From NCBI GenBank assembly GCA_051530055.1, contig CM121341.1, positions 186,001-250,000 on the forward strand: a DNA stretch of 64,000 bases. The letters run 5' to 3'. Both the position numbers and the translations under genes were made by a program. Below are positions 16,001 through 31,814 of the stretch, one piece after another. The notes under the pieces are model-generated. The model saw nothing but the letters and a program-made list of their open reading frames with translations. It had not been told where the DNA came from and made no database searches. Each line of letters starts with the position of its first letter. The stretch's first letter is position 1. The stretch comes from Neoechinorhynchus agilis (lineage: Eukaryota; Acanthocephala).

Positions 16001-19000
16001 TAAGTTAGTCTGGTCTATCCTAATGCGCTATTCCAAATCTGTATCCAGACTAGCTAAAAAAAACAAATTCAAAAAGAACCAATTAAATCTGTAGTACTCG
16101 TAAGTTGTTAGGAAATGATAAAACATTTTGAGCATATCAATGCGCTGATTTCAATTGTGTTACTAATTTTAATGAATCTTGCAAATTTAGTGATCTTTGA
16201 CTCTTGTGACTTTTGACCAAATATGATAATGCGATTCCCGCTTCGAATATTGCAGTTGTAGTTTAGAAAGTAAGTTAGTCTGGTCTATCCTAATGCGCTG
16301 ATTCCAAATCTGTATCCAGATTTGCGCTAGCTGTATTGGTTCGTTAGTAATGCGTTGTTCAATTTTGAGACAAACTACCTTGATTATTGATATTAAAACG
16401 TCAACAAATTTAAGATAAAATTAACTTTTCTAGATATCCTTTTGACGCTCAATTCACCTGCGATCACTGTTTGATGTGGCTTTCTAAATTTGTACACTTA
16501 GTTTAGGGATTGAAGTTCATAAAAGACACCTGAATTAAATCTGTTGTACTCGTAAGTTGTTAGGAAATGATAAAACATTTTGAGCATATCTAATGCGCTG
16601 ATTTAAATTGTGTTATCTAATTTTAATGAATCTTGCAAATTTAGTGATCTTTGACTCTTGTGACTTTTGACCAAATATGATAATACGATTCCCGCATCGA
16701 ATATTGCAGTTGTTGTTTGAAAGGTAAGTTAGCCTGGTCTATCTTAATGCGCTGATTCCTAATCTGTACCCAGATTTGCGATAGCTGTAATAATTCTTGA
16801 GTTATGCGCTGTTCAATTTTTAGACAAACTACCTTGAATATTTATACTAAAACGTCAATAAATTTAAGATAAAATTAACTTTTCTAGATATCCAGTTGAC
16901 GATCAATTAACCTGCAATTACTGTTTTATGTGGCTTTTAACATTTGTACATTTAGTTTAAGGATTGAAGTTCATAAAAGAGACCTGAATTAAATCTGTAG
17001 TACTCGTAAGTTGTTAGGAAATGATAAAACATTTTGAGCATATCTAATGTGCTGATTTCAATTGTGTTACCTAATTTTAATGAATCTTGCTAATTTAGTG
17101 ATCTTTGACTCTTGTGACTTTTGACCAAATATGATAATGCGATTCCCGCTTCGAATATTGCAGTTGTAGTTTAGAAAGTCATTTAGTCATGTCTACCTTA
17201 ACGCGCTGATTCCAAATCGCTATCCAGATTTGCAATAGCTGTAATGGTTCGTGAGTTATGCGTTGATCAATTTTGAGACAAACTACCTTGATTATTGATA
17301 TTAAAACGTCAATAAATTTAAGATATAATTAACTTTTCTAGATCTACTTTTGACGCTGAATTCACCTGCAATCACTGTTCGATGTGGCTTTATTAATTTT
17401 TACACTTAGTTTAAGGATTGAAGTTCCTAAAAGACACCTGAATTAAATCTGTAGTACTCGTAAGTTGTTGGGAAATGATAAAACATTTTGAGCATATCTA
17501 ATGCGCTGATTTCAATTGTGTTATCTAATTTCAATGAATCTTGCAAATTTAGTGATCTTTAACTCTTGTGACTTTTGACCAAATATGATAATGCGATTCC
17601 CGCTTCGAATATCTCAGTTATGGTTTAGAAAGTCAGTCATTCTGGTCTACCTTTACGCGCTGATTCAAAATCTGTATCCAGATTTGCGATGGCTGTAATA
17701 ATTCTTGAGTTATGCGCTGTTCAATTTTGAGACAAACTACCTTGATGATTGATATTAAAACGTCAATAAATTTAAGATATAATTAACTTTTCTAGATCTA
17801 CTTTTGACGCTGAATTCACCTGCAATTACTGTTTGATGTGGCTTTTAAAATTTGTACACTTAGTTTAAGGATTGAAGTTCATAAAAGACACCTGAATTAA
17901 ATCTGTAGTACTCGTAAGTTGTTAGGAAATGATAAAACATTTTGAGCATATCTAATTTTCTGATTTCAATTGTGTTACCTAATTTTAATGAATCTTGCAA
18001 ATTTAGTGATCTTTGACTCTTGTTACTTTTGACCAAATATGATAATGCCTTTCCCGCTTAGAATATTGCAGTTGTAGTTTAAAATGTAAGTTAGTCTAGT
18101 CGATCTTAACGCGCTGATTCCAAATCTGTATCCGGATTTGCGCTAGCTGTGGTGGTTCGTGAGTTATGCGTTGTTCAATTTTGAGACAAACTACCTTGAT
18201 TATTATATAAAAACGTCAATAAATTTAAGATATAATTAACTTTTCTAGATCTACTTTTGACGCTGAATTCACCTGCAATCACTGTTTGATGTGGCTTTTT
18301 AAATTTGTACACTTAGTTTAAGGATTGAAATTCATAAAAGACACCTGAATTAAATCTGTAGTACTCGTAAGTTGTTAGGAAATGATAAAACATTTTGAGC
18401 ATATCTAATGCGCTGATTTCAATTGTGTTACCTAATTTTAATGAATCTTGCAAATTTAGTGATCTTTGACTCTTGTGACTTTTGACCAAAAATGATAATG
18501 CGATTCCCGCTTCGAATATTGCAGTTGTAGTTTAGAAAGTCAATTAGTCCGGTCTATCTTAAGGCGCTGATTCCAAATCTGTATCCAGATTTGCGATAGC
18601 TGTAATAATTCTTCTGAATTCACCTGCAATCACTTTTGATGTGGCTTTTTAAATTTGTACACTTAGTTTAAGGATTGAAGTTCAAAAAAGATACCATAAT
18701 TAAATCTGTAGTACTCGTAAGTTGTTAGGAAATGATAAAACATTTTGAGCATATCTAATGCGCTGATTTCAATTGTGTTATCTAATTTCAATGAATCTTG
18801 CAAATTTAGTGATCTTTAACTCTTGTGACTTTTGACCAAATATGATAATGCGATTCCCGCTTCGAATATCTCAGTTATGGTTTAGAAAGTCAGTCATTCT
18901 GGTCTACCTTTACGCGCTGATTCAAAATCTGTATCCAGATTTGCGATAGCTGTAATAATTCTTGAGTTATGCGCTGTTCAATTTTGAGACAAACTACCTT

Positions 19001-21799
19001 GAATATTTATACTAAAACGTCAATAAATTTAAGATAAAATTAACTTTTCTAGATATCCAGTTGACGATCAATTAACCTGCAATTACTGTTTTATGTGGCT
19101 TTTAACATTTGTACATTTAGTTTAAGGATTGAAGTTCATAAAAGACACCTGAATTAAATCTGTAGTACTCGTAAGTTGTTAGGAAATGATAAAACATTTT
19201 GAGCATATCTAATGCGCTGATTTCAATTGTGTTACCTAATTTTAATGAATCTTGCAAATTTAGTGATCTTTGACTCTTGTGACTTTTGACCAAATATGAT
19301 AATGCGATTCCCGCTTCGAATATTGCAGTTGTAGTTTAGAAAGTCAATTAGTCCGGTCTACCTTAACGCGCTGATTCCAAATCTGTATCCAGATTTGCAA
19401 TAGCTGTAATGGTTCGTGAGTTATGCGTTGTTCAATTTTGAGACAAACTACCTTGATTATTGATATAAACGTCAATAAATTTAAGATATAATAAACTTTT
19501 CTAGATCTACTTTTGACGCTGAATTCACCTGCAGTCACTGTTTGATGTGAATTTTTAATCTTGTACACTTAGTTTAAGGATTGAAGTTCATAAAAGACAC
19601 CTGAATTAAATCTGTAGTACTCGTAAGTTGTTAGTAAATGATAAAACATACTGAGCATATCTAATGTCCGATTTCAATTGTGTTATCTAATTTTAATGAA
19701 TCTTGCAAATTTAGTGATCTTTGACTCTTGTGACTTTTGACCAAATATGATAATGCGATTCCCGCTTCGAATATTGCAGTTGTAGTTTAGAAAGTAAGTT
19801 ATTCTGGTCTATCTTAACGCGCTGATTCACAATCTGTATCCAGATTTGCAATAGCTGTAATGGTTCGTGAGTTATACGTTGTTCAATTTTGAGACAAACT
19901 ACCTTGATTATTATATAAAAACGTCAATAAATTTAAGATATAATTAACTTTTCTAGATCTACTTTTGACGCTGAATTCACCTGCAATCACTTTTGATGTG
20001 ACTTTTTAAATTTGTACACTTTGCTTAAGGATTGAAGTTCAAAAAAGATACCATAATTAAATCTGTAGTACTCGTAAGTTGTTAGGAAATGATAAAACAT
20101 TTTGAGCATATCCAATGCGCTGATTTCAATTGTGTTATCTAATTTTAATGAATCTTGCAAATTTAGTGATCTTTGACTCTTGTGACTTTTGACCAAATAT
20201 GATAATGCGATTCCCGCTTCGAATATTGCAGTTGTAGTTTAGAAAGTCAGTCCGTCTGGTCTACCTTAACGCGCTGATTCCAAATCTATATCCAGATTTG
20301 CGCTAGCTGTAATTGTTCGTGAGTTATGCGCTTTTCAATTTTGAGACAAACTACCTTGAATATTGATATTAAAGCGTTAATAAATTTAAGATATAATTAA
20401 CTTTTCTAGATCTACTTTTGACGCTGAATTCACCTGCAATCACTGTTTGATGTGGCATTTTAAATTTTTATACTTAGTTTAAGGATTGAAGTTCATAAAA
20501 GACACCTGAATTAAATCTGTAGTACTCGTAAGTTGTTAGGAAATGATAAAACATTTTGAGCATATCCAATGCGCTTATTTCAATTGTGTTATCTAATTTT
20601 AATGAATCTTGCAAATTAGTGATCTTTGACTCTTGTGACTTTTGACCAAATATGATAATGCTTCCCGAATATGTGTTGTAGTTTAAAAGTAGTCTAGTCG
20701 ACCGCGCTGATTCCAAATCTGTATCCAGATTTGCGCTAGCTGTATGGTTCGTGAGTTAGCGTTGTTCATTTTGAGACAAACTACCTGATTATTGATATAA
20801 AGTCAATAAATTTAAGATATAATAACTTTCTAGATCTACTTTTGACGCTGAATTCACCTGCAATCACTGTTTGATGTGGCTTTTTAATTTGTACACTTAG
20901 TTTAAGGATTGAAGTTCATAAAAGACACCTGAATTAAATCTGTAGTACTCGTAAGTTGTTAGGAAATGATAAAACATTTTGAGCATATCCAATGCGCTTA
21001 TTTCAATTGTGTTATCTAATTTTAATGAATCTTGCAAATTTAGTGATCTTTGACTCTTGTTACTTTTGACCAAATATGATAATGCCTTTCCCGCTTAGAA
21101 TATTGCAGTTGTAGTTTAAAATGTAAGTTAGTCTAGTCGATCTTAACGCGCTGATTCCAAATCTGTATCCGGATTTGCGCTAGCTGTGATGGTTCGTGAG
21201 TTATGCGTTGTTCAATTTTGAGACAAACTACCTTGATTATTGATATCAAAGCGTCAATAAATTTAAGATATAATAAACTTTTCTAGATCTACTTTTGACG
21301 CTGAATTCACCTGCAATCACTGTTTGATGTGAATTTTTAATCTTGTACACTTAGTTTAAGGATTGAAGTTCATAAAAGACACCTGAATTAAATCTGTAGT
21401 ACTCGTAAGTTGTTAGTAAATGATAAAACATATTGAGCATATCTAATGTCCGATTTCAATTGTGTTATCTAATTTTAATGAATCTTGCAAGTTTAGTGAT
21501 CTTTGACTCTTGTGACTTTTGACCAAATATGATAATGCGATTCCCGCTTCGAATATTGCAGTTGTAGTTTAGAATGTAAGTTAGTCTGGTCTATCTTAAC
21601 GCGCTGATTCAAAATCTGTATCCAGATTTGCAATAGCTGTAATGGTTCGTGAGTTATACGTTGTTCAATTTTGAGACAAACTACCTTGATTATTATATAA
21701 AAACGTCAATAAATTTAAGATATAATTAACTTTTCTAGATCTACTTTTGACGCTGAATTCACCTGCAATCACTGTTTGATGTGGCTTTTTAAATTTTTA

Positions 21800-23349
21800 C
21801 ACTTAGTTTAAGGATTGAAATTCATAAAAGACACCTGAATTAAATCTGTAGTACTCGTAAGTTGTTAGGAAATGATAAAACATTTTGAGCATATCTAATG
21901 CGCTGATTTCAATTGTGTTACCTAATTTTAATGAATCTTGCAAATTTAGTGATCTTTGACTCTTGTGACTTTTGACCAAAAATGATAATGCGATTCCCGC
22001 TTCGAATATTGCAGTTGTAGTTTAGAAAGTCAATTAGTCCGGTCTATCTTAAGGCGCTGATTCCAAATCTGTATCCAGATTTGCGATAGCTGTAATAATT
22101 CTTCTGAATTCACCTGCAATCACTTTTGATGTGGCTTTTTAAATTTGTACACTTTGTTTAAGGATTGAAGTTCAAAAAAGATACCATAATTAAATCTGTA
22201 GTACTCGTAAGTTGTTAGGAAATGATAAAACATTTTGAGCATATCTAATGCGCTGATTTCAATTGTGTTACCTAATTTTAATGAATCTTGCAAATTTAGT
22301 GATATTTGATTCTTGTGACTTTTGACCAAATATGATAATGCGATTCCCGCTTCGAATATTTAAGTTGTAGTTTAGAAAGTCCGTTAATCTGGTCTACCTT
22401 AACGCGCTGATTTTAAATCTCCATCCAGATTTGCGATAGCTGTAATCGTTCGTGAGTTATGCGTTGTTCAATTTTGAGACAAACTACCTTGATTATTGAT
22501 ATTAAAACGCCAATAAATTTAAGATATAATAAACTTTTCTAGATCTACTTTTGACGCTGAATTCACCTGCAATCCCTTTTGATGTGACTTTTTAAATTTG
22601 TACACTTTGCTTAAGGATTGAAGTTCAAAAAAGATACCATAATTTAATCTGTAGTACTCGTAAGTTGTTAGGAAATGATAAAACATTTTGAGCATATCCA
22701 ATGCGCTGATTTCAATTGTGTTATCTAATTTTAATGAATCTTGCAAATTTAGTGATCTTTGACTCTTGTGACTTTTGACCAAATATGATAATGCGATTCC
22801 CGCTTCGAATATTGCAGTTGTAGTTTAGAAGGTCAGTCCGTCTGGTCTACCTTAACGCGCTGATTCCAAATCTATATCCAGATTTGCGCTAGCTGTAATT
22901 GTTCGTGAGTTATGCGCTTTTCAATTTTGAGACAAACTACCTTGAATATTGATATTAAAGCGTTAATAAATTTAAGATGTAATTAACTTTTCTAGATCTA
23001 CTTTTGACGCTGAATTCACCTGCAATCACTGTTTGATGTGGCATTTTAAATTTTTATACTTAGTTTAAGGATTGAAGTTCATAAAAGACACCTGAATTAA
23101 ATCTGTAGTACTCGTAAGTTGTTAGGAAATGATAAAACATTTTGAGCATATCCAATGCGCTTATTTTAATTGTGTTATCTAATTTTAATGAATCTTGCCA
23201 ATTTAGTGATCTTTGACTCTTGTTACTTTTGACCAAATATGATAATGCCTTTCCCGCTTAGAATGTTGCAGTTGTAGTTTAAAATGTAAGTTAGTCTAGT
23301 CGATCTTAACGCGCTGATTCCAAATCTGTATCCGGATTTGCGCTAGCTG
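21800..23349. repeat. Higher-order block P, copy 2
   Basis: It carries the same succession of diagnostic monomers as 10,100-11,650, in register at an offset of 11,699 bp. Identity falls off abruptly near 23,350, where GTAATGG is replaced by GTGGTGG. Confidence 0.7.
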
Positions 23350-24089
23350 TGGTGGTTCGTGAGTTATGCGTTGTTCAATTTTGAGACAAACTACCTTGAT
23401 TATTGATATCAAAGCGTCAATAAATTTAAGATATAATAAACTTTTCTAGATCTACTTTTGACGCTGAATTCACCTGCAATCACTGTTTGATGTGAATTTT
23501 TAATTTGTACACTTAGTTTAAGGATTGAAGTTCATAAAAGACACCTGAATTAAATCTGTAGTACTCGTAAGTTGTTAGGAAATGATAAAACATTTTGAGC
23601 ATATCTAATGTCCGATTTCAATTGTGTTATCTAATTTTAATGAATCTTGCAAATTTAGTGATCTTTGACTCTTGTGACTTTTGACCAAATATGATAATGC
23701 GATTCCCGCTTCGAATATTGCAGTTGTAGTTTAGAATGTAAGTTAGTCTGGTCTATCTTAACGCGCTGATTCCAAATCTGTATCCAGATTTGCAATAGCT
23801 GTAATGGTTCGTGAGTTATGCGTTGTTCAATTTTGAGACAAACTACCTTGATTATTATATTAAAACGTCAATAAATTTAAGATATAATTAACTTTTCTAG
23901 ATCTACTTTTGACGCTGAATTCACCTGCAGTCACTGTTTGATGTGAATTTTTAATCTTGTACACTTAGTTTAAGGATTGAAGTTCATAAAAGACACCTGA
24001 ATTAAATCTGTAGTACTCGTAAGTTGTTAGGAAATGATAAAACATTTTGAGCATATCCAATGCGCTGATTTCAATTGTGTTATCTAATT

Positions 24090-26825
24090 TTAATGAATCT
24101 TGCCAATTTAGTGATCTTTGACTCTTGTTACTTTTGACCAAATATGATAATGCCTTTCCCGCTTAGAATATTGCAGTTGTAGTTTAAAATGTAAGTTAGT
24201 CTAGTCGATCTTAACGCGCTGATTCCAAATCTGTATCCGGATTTGCGCTAGCTGTGGTGGTTCGTGAGTTATGCGTTGTTCAATTTTGAGACAAACTACC
24301 TTGATTATTGATATCAAAGCGTCAATAAATTTAAGATATAATTAACTTTTCTAGATCTACTTTTGACGCTGAATTCACCTGCAGTCACTGTTTGATGTGA
24401 ATTTTTAATCTTGTACACTTAGTTTAAGGATTGAAGTTCATAAAAGACACCTGAATTAAATCTGTAGTACTCGTAAGTTGTTAGTAAATGATAAAACATA
24501 CTGAGCATATCTAATGTCCGATTTCAATTGTGTTATCTAATTTTAATGAATCTTGCAAGTTTAGTGATCTTTGACTCTTGTGACTTTTGACCAAATATGA
24601 TAATGCGATTCCCGCTTCGAATATTGCAGTTGTAGTTTAGAATGTAAGTTATTCTGGTCTATCTTAACGCGCTGATTCACAATCTGTATCCAGATTTGCA
24701 ATAGCTGTAATGGTTCGTGAGTTATACGTTGTTCAATTTTGAGACAAACTACCTTGATTATTATATAAAAACGTCAATAAATTTAAGATATAATTAACTT
24801 TTCTAGATCTACTTTTGACGCTGAATTCACCTGCAATCACTGTATGATGTGGCTTTTCAAATTTTTACACCTAGTTTAAGGATTGAAATTCATAAAAGAC
24901 ACCTGAATTAAATCTGTAGTACTCGTAAGTTGTTAGGAAATGATAAAACATTTTGAGCATATCTAATGCGCTGATTTCAATTGTGTTACCTAATTTTAAT
25001 GAATCTTGCAAATTTAGTGATCTTTGACTCTTGTGACTTTTGACCAAAAATGATAATGCGATTCCCGCTTCGAATATTGCAGTTGTAGTTTAGAAAGTCA
25101 CATAGTCCGGTCTATCTTAAGGCGCTGATTCCAAATCTGTATCCAGATTTGCGATAGCTGTAATGATTCTTCTGAATTCACCTGCAATCACTTTTGATGT
25201 GGCTTTTTAAATTTGTACACTTTGTTTAAGGATTGAAGTTCAAAAAAGATACCATAATTAAATCTGTAGTACTCGTAATTTGTTAGGAAATGATAAAACA
25301 TTTTGAGCATATCTAATGCGCTGATTTCAATTGTGTTACCTAATTTTAATGAATCTTGCAAATTTAGTGATATTTGACTCTTGTGACTTTTGACCAAATA
25401 TGATAATGCGATTCCCGCTTCGAATATTTAAGTTGTAGTTTAGAAAGTCCGTTAATCTGGTCTACCTTCACGCGCTGATTTTAAATCTCCATCCAGATTT
25501 GCGATAGCTGTAATCGTTCGTGAGTTATGCGTTGTTCAATTTTGAGACAAACTACCTTGATTATTGATATTAAAACGCCAATAAATTTAAGATATAATAA
25601 ACTTTTCTAGATCTACTTTTGACGCTGAATTCACCTGCAATCCCTTTTGATGTGACTTTTTAAATTTGTACACTTTGCTTAAGGATTGAAGTTCAAAAAA
25701 GATACCATAATTTAATCTGTAGTACTCGTAAGTTGTTAGGAAATGATAAAACATTTTGAGCATATCCAATGCGCTGATTTCAATTGTGTTATCTAATTTT
25801 AATGAATCTTGCAAATTTAGTGATCTTTGACTCTTGTGACTTTTGACCAAACATGATAATGCGATTCCGCTTCGAATATTGCAGTTGTTGTTTAGCAAGT
25901 GATTTAGTCTGGTCAACCTTAACGCGCTGATTCCAAATCTGTATCCAGATTTTCAATAGCTGGAATAATTCTTGAGTTATGCGCTGTTCAATTTTGAGAA
26001 AAACTACCTTGAATATTGATATTAAAATTTTAATAAATTTAAGATAAAATTAACTTTTCTAGATATCCAGTTGACGCTCAATTCACCTGCAATCACTGTT
26101 TGATGTGGCTTTTTAAATTTTTATACTTAGTTTAAGGATTGAAGTTCATAAAAGACACCTGAATTAAATCTGTAGTACTCGTAAGTTGTTAGGAAATGAT
26201 AATAATTTTGAGCATATATAATGTGCTGATTTCAATTGTGTTACCTAATTTTAATAAATCTTGCTAATTTAGTGATCTTTGACTCTTGTGACTTTTGACC
26301 AAATATGATCTAGCGATTCCTGCTTCGAATATTTCAGTTGTAGTTTAGACAGTCAGTTATTCTGGTCTACCTTAACGCGCTGATTCCAAATCTATATCCA
26401 GATTTGCGCTAGCTGTAATTGTTCGTGAGTTATGCGTTGTTCAATTTTGAGACAAACTACCTTGATTATTGATATTAAAACGTAAATAAATTTAAGATAG
26501 AATTAACTTTTTTAGATATCCAGTTGACGCTCAATTCACCTGCAATAACTGTTTTATGTGGCTTTTTAAATTTTTATACTTAGTTTAAGGATTGAAGTTC
26601 ATAAAAGACACCTGAATTAAATCTGTAGTACTCGTAAGTTGTTAGGAAATGATAAAACATTTTGAGCATATCCAATGCGCTTATTTCAATTGTTTTATCT
26701 AATTTTAATGAATCTTGCAAATTTAGTGATCTTTGACTCTTGCTACTTTTTACCAAATATGATAATGCGATTCCCGCTTCGAATATTGCAGTTGTAGTTT
26801 AGAAAGTAAGTTAGTCTGGTCTATC
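24090..26825. repeat. Higher-order block Q, copy 2
   Basis: This is the partner of 13,280-16,000 with the same succession of rare variants. It continues directly into the TATCCTAATGCGCTG monomer near 26,825 without the disrupted partial unit seen after copy 1. Confidence 0.65.
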
Positions 26826-29029
26826 CTAATGCGCTGATTCCAAATCTGTATCCAGATTTGCGCTAGCTGTATTGGTTCGTTAGTAATGCGTTGTTCAATT
26901 TTGAGACAAACTACCTTGATTATTGATATTAAAACGTCAACAAATTTAAGATAAAATTAACTTTTCTAGATATCCTTTTGACGCTCAATTCACCTGCGAT
27001 CACTGTTTGATGTGGCTTTCTAAATTTGTACACTTAGTTTAAGGATTGAAGTTCATAAAAGACACCTGAATTAAATCTGTAGTACTCGTAAGTTGTTAGG
27101 AAATGATAAAACATTTTGAGCATATCTAATGCGCTGATTTCAATTGTGTTATCTAATTTTAATGAATCTTGCAAATTTAGTGATCTTTGACTCTTGTGAC
27201 TTTTGACCAAATATGATAATACGATTCCCGCTTCGAATATTGCAGTTGTAGTTTAGAAAGTCATTTAGTCATGTCTACCTTAACGCGCTGATTCCAAATC
27301 GTTATCCAGATTTGCAATAGCTGTAATGGTTCGTGAGTTATGCGTTGATCAATTTTGAGACAAACTACCTTGATTATTGATATTAAAACGTCAATAAATT
27401 TAAGATATAATTAACTTTTCTAGATCTACTTTTGACGCTGAATTCACCTGCAATCACTGTACGATGTGGCTTTATTAATTTTTACACTTAGTTTAAGGAT
27501 TGAAGTTCCTAAAAGACACCTGAATTAAATCTGTAGTACTCGTAAGTTGTTGGGAAATGATAAAACATTTTGAGCATATCTAATGCGCTGATTTCAATTG
27601 TGTTATCTAATTTTAATGAATCTGCTGAATTCACCTGCAATTACTGTTTGATGTGGCTTTTAAAATTTGTACACTTAGTTTAAGGATTGAAGTTCATAAA
27701 AGACACCTGAATTAAATCTGTAGTACTCGTAAGTTGTTAGGAAATGATAAAACATTTTGAGCATATCTAATTTTCTGATTTCAATTGTGTTACCTAATTT
27801 TAATGAATCTTGCAAATTTAGTGATCTTTGACTCTTGTGACTTTTGACCAAATATTATAATGTGATTCCCGCTTCAAATATGGCAGTTGTAGTTTAGAAA
27901 GTAATTTATTCTGGTCGACCTTAACGCGCTGATTCCAAATCTGTATCCAGATTTGCAATAGCTGCAATGGTTCGTCAGTTATGCGTTGATCAATTTTGAG
28001 ACAAACTACCTTGATTATTGATATTAAAACGTCAATAAATTTAAGATATAATTAACTTTTCTAGATCTACTTTTGACGCTGTTTTCACCTGCAATAACAG
28101 TTTGATGTGGCTTTTTAAATTTGTACACTTAGTTTAAGGATTGAAGTTCATAAAAGACACCTGAATTAAATCTGTAGTACTCGTAAGTTGTTAGGAAATG
28201 ATAAAACATTTTGAGCATATCTAATTTTCTGATTTCAATTGTGTTATCTAATTTTAATGAATCTTGCAAATTTTGTGATCTTTGACTCTTGTGACTTTTG
28301 ACCAAATATGATAATGCGATTCCCGCTTCGAATATGGCAGTTGTAGTTTAGAAAGTCATTTAGTCTGGTCTACCTTAACGCGCTGATTCCAAATCTGTAT
28401 CCAGATTTGCAATAGCTGTAATGGTTCGTTAGTTATGCGTTGTTCAATTTTGAGACAAACTACCATGATTATTATATAAAAACGTCAATAAATTTAAGAT
28501 ATAATTAACTTTTCTTATCTACTTTTGACGCTGAATTCACCTGCAATCACTGTATGATGTGGCTTTTCAAATTTTTACACCTAGTTTAAGGATTGAAATT
28601 CATAAAAGACACCTGAATTAAATCTGTAGTTCTCGTAAGTTGTTAGGAAATGATAAAACATTTTGAGCATATCTAATGCGCTGATTTCAATTGTGTTACC
28701 TAATTTTAATGAATCTTGCAAATTTAGTGATCTTTGACTCTTGTGACTTTTGACCAAAAATGATAATGCGATTCTTGCTTCGAATATTGCAGTTGTAGTT
28801 TAGAAAGTCAATTAGTCCGGTCTATCTTAAGGCGCTGATTCCAAATCTGTATCCAGATTTGCAATAGCTGTAATGGTTCGTGAGTTATACGTTGTTCAAT
28901 TTTGAGACAAACTACCTTGATTATTATATAAAAACGTCAATAAATTTAAGATATAATTAACTTTTCTTGATCTACTTTTGACGCTGAATTCACCTGCAAT
29001 CACTGTATGATGTGGCTTTTCAAATTTTT

Positions 29030-30420
29030 ACACCTAGTTTAAGGATTGAAATTCATAAAAGACACCTGAATTAAATCTGTAGTACTCGTAAGTTGTTAGG
29101 AAATGATAAAACATTTTGAGCATATCTAATGCGCTGATTTCAATTGTGTTACCTAATTTTAATGAATCTTGCAAATTTAGTGATCTTTGACTCTTGTGAC
29201 TTTTGACCAAAAATGATAATGCGATTCCCGCTTCGAATATTGCAGTTGTAGTTTAGAAAGTCAATTAGTCCGGTCTATCTTAAGGCGCTGATTCCAAATC
29301 TGTATCCAGATTTGCGATAGCTGTAATAATTCTTCTGAATTCACCTGCAATCACTTTTGATGTGGCTTTTTAAATTTGTACACTTTGTTTAAGGATTGAA
29401 GTTCAAAAAAGATACCATAATTAAATCTGTAGTACTCGTAAGTTGTTAGGAAATGATAAAACATTTTGAGCATATCTAATGCGCTGATTTCAATTGTGTT
29501 ACCTAATTTTAATGAATCTTGCAAATTTAGTGATATTTGATTCTTGTGACTTTTGACCAAATATGATAATGCGATTCCCGCTTCGAATATTTAAGTTGTA
29601 GTTTAGAAAGTCCGTTAATCTGGTCTACCTTAACGCGCTGATTTTAAATCTCCATCCAGATTTGCGATAGCTGTAATCGTTCGTGAGTTATGCGTTGTTC
29701 AATTTTGAGACAAACTACCTTGATTATTGATATTAAAACGCCAATAAATTTAAGATATAATAAACTTTTCTAGATCTACTTTTGACGCTGAATTCACCTG
29801 CAATCCCTTTTGATGTGACTTTTTAAATTTGTACACTTTGCTTAAGGATTGAAGTTCAAAAAAGATACCATAATTTAATCTGTAGTACTCGTAAGTTGTT
29901 AGGAAATGATAAAAAATTTTGAGCATATCCAATGCGCTGATTTCAATTGTGTTATCTAATTTTAATGAATCTTGCAAATTTAGTGATCTTTGACTCTTGT
30001 GACTTTTGACCAAATATGATAATGCGATTCCCGCTTCGAATATTGCAGTTGTAGTTTAGAAGGTCAGTCCGTCTGGTCTACCTTAACGCGCTGATTCAAA
30101 ATCTATATCCAGATTTGCGCTAGCTGTAATTGTTCGTGAGTTATGCGCTTTTCAATTTTGAGACAAACTACCTTGAATATTGATATTAAAGCGTTAATAA
30201 ATTTAAGATGTAATTAACTTTTCTAGATCTACTTTTGACGCTGAATTCACCTGCAATCACTGTTTGATGTGGCCTTTTAAATTTTTATACTTAGTTTAAG
30301 GATTGAAGTTCATAAAAGACACCTGAATTAAATCTGTAGTACTCGTAAGTTGTTAGGAAATGATAAAACATTTTGAGCATATCCAATGCGCTTATTTCAA
30401 TTGTGTTATCTAATTTTAAT
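29030..30420. repeat. Higher-order block P, copy 3
   Basis: This third copy of block P is offset 7,231 bp from copy 2. It ends earlier than copies 1 and 2: after about 30,420 the monomer carries CTTGCTACTTTTTACC instead of CTTGTTACTTTTGACC. Confidence 0.65.
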
Positions 30421-31814
30421 GAATCTTGCAAATTTAGTGATCTTTGACTCTTGCTACTTTTTACCAAATATGATAATGCGATTCCCGCTTCGAATATTGC
30501 AGTTGTAGTTTAGAAAGTCAGTTAGTCTGGTCTATCCTAATGCGCTGATTCCAAATCTGTATCCAGATTTGCGCTAGCTGTATTGGTTCGTTAGTAATGC
30601 GTTGTTCAATTTTGGGACAAACTACCTTGATTATTGATATTAAAACGTCAACAAATTTAAGATAAAATTAACTTTTCTAGATATCCTTTTGACGCTCAAT
30701 TCACCTGCAATCACTGTTTGATGTGGCTTTCTAAATTTGTACACTTAGTTTAAGGATTGAAGTTCATAAAAGACACCTGAATTAAATCTGTTGTACTCGT
30801 AAGTTGTTAGGAAATGATAAAACATTTTGAGCATATCTAATGCGCTGATTTCAATTGTGTTATCTAATTTCAATGAATCTTGCAAATTTAGTTATCTTTG
30901 ACTCTTGTGACTTTTGACCAAATATGATAATACGATTCCCGCATCGAATATTGCAGTTGTTGTTTTATAAGTAAGTTAGCCTGGTCTATCTTAATGCGCT
31001 GATTCCTAATCTGTACCCAGATTTGCGATAGCTGTAATAATTCTTGAGTTATGCGCTGTTCAATTTTTAGACAAACTACCTTGAATATTTATACTAAAAC
31101 GTCAATAAATTTAAGATAAAATTAACTTTTCTAGATATCCAGTTGACGATCAATTCACCTGCAATCACGGTTTGATGTGGCTTTTTAAAGTTTTACACTT
31201 AGTTTAAGGATTGAAGTTCATAAAAGACACCTGAATTAAATCTGTAGTATTCGTAAGTTGTTAGGAAATGATAAAACATTTTGAGCATATCTCATGCGCT
31301 GATTTCAATTGTGTTATCTAATTCTAATGAATCTTGCAAATTTAGTTATCTTTGACTCTTGCACCTTTTTACCAAATATGATAATGCGATTCCCGCTTCG
31401 AATATTGTAGTTGTAGTTTAGAAAGTCATTTAGTCATGTCTACCTTAACGCGCTGATTCCAAATCGTTATCCAGATTTGCAATAGCTGTAATGGTTCGTG
31501 AGTTATGCGTTGATCAATTTTGAGACAAACTACCTTGATTATTGATATTAAAACGTCAATAAATTAAAGATATAATTAACTTTTCTAGATCTACTGTTGA
31601 CGCTGAATTAACCTGCAATAACAGTTTGATGTGGCTTTTTAAATTTTTACACTTAGTTTAAGGATTGAAGTTCATAAAAGACACCTGAATTAAATCTGTA
31701 GTACTCGTAAGTTGTTAGGAAATGATAAAACATTTTGAGCATATCTAATGCGCTGATCTCAATTGTGTTATCTAATTTTAATGAATCTTGCAAATTTTGT
31801 GATCTTTGACTCTT

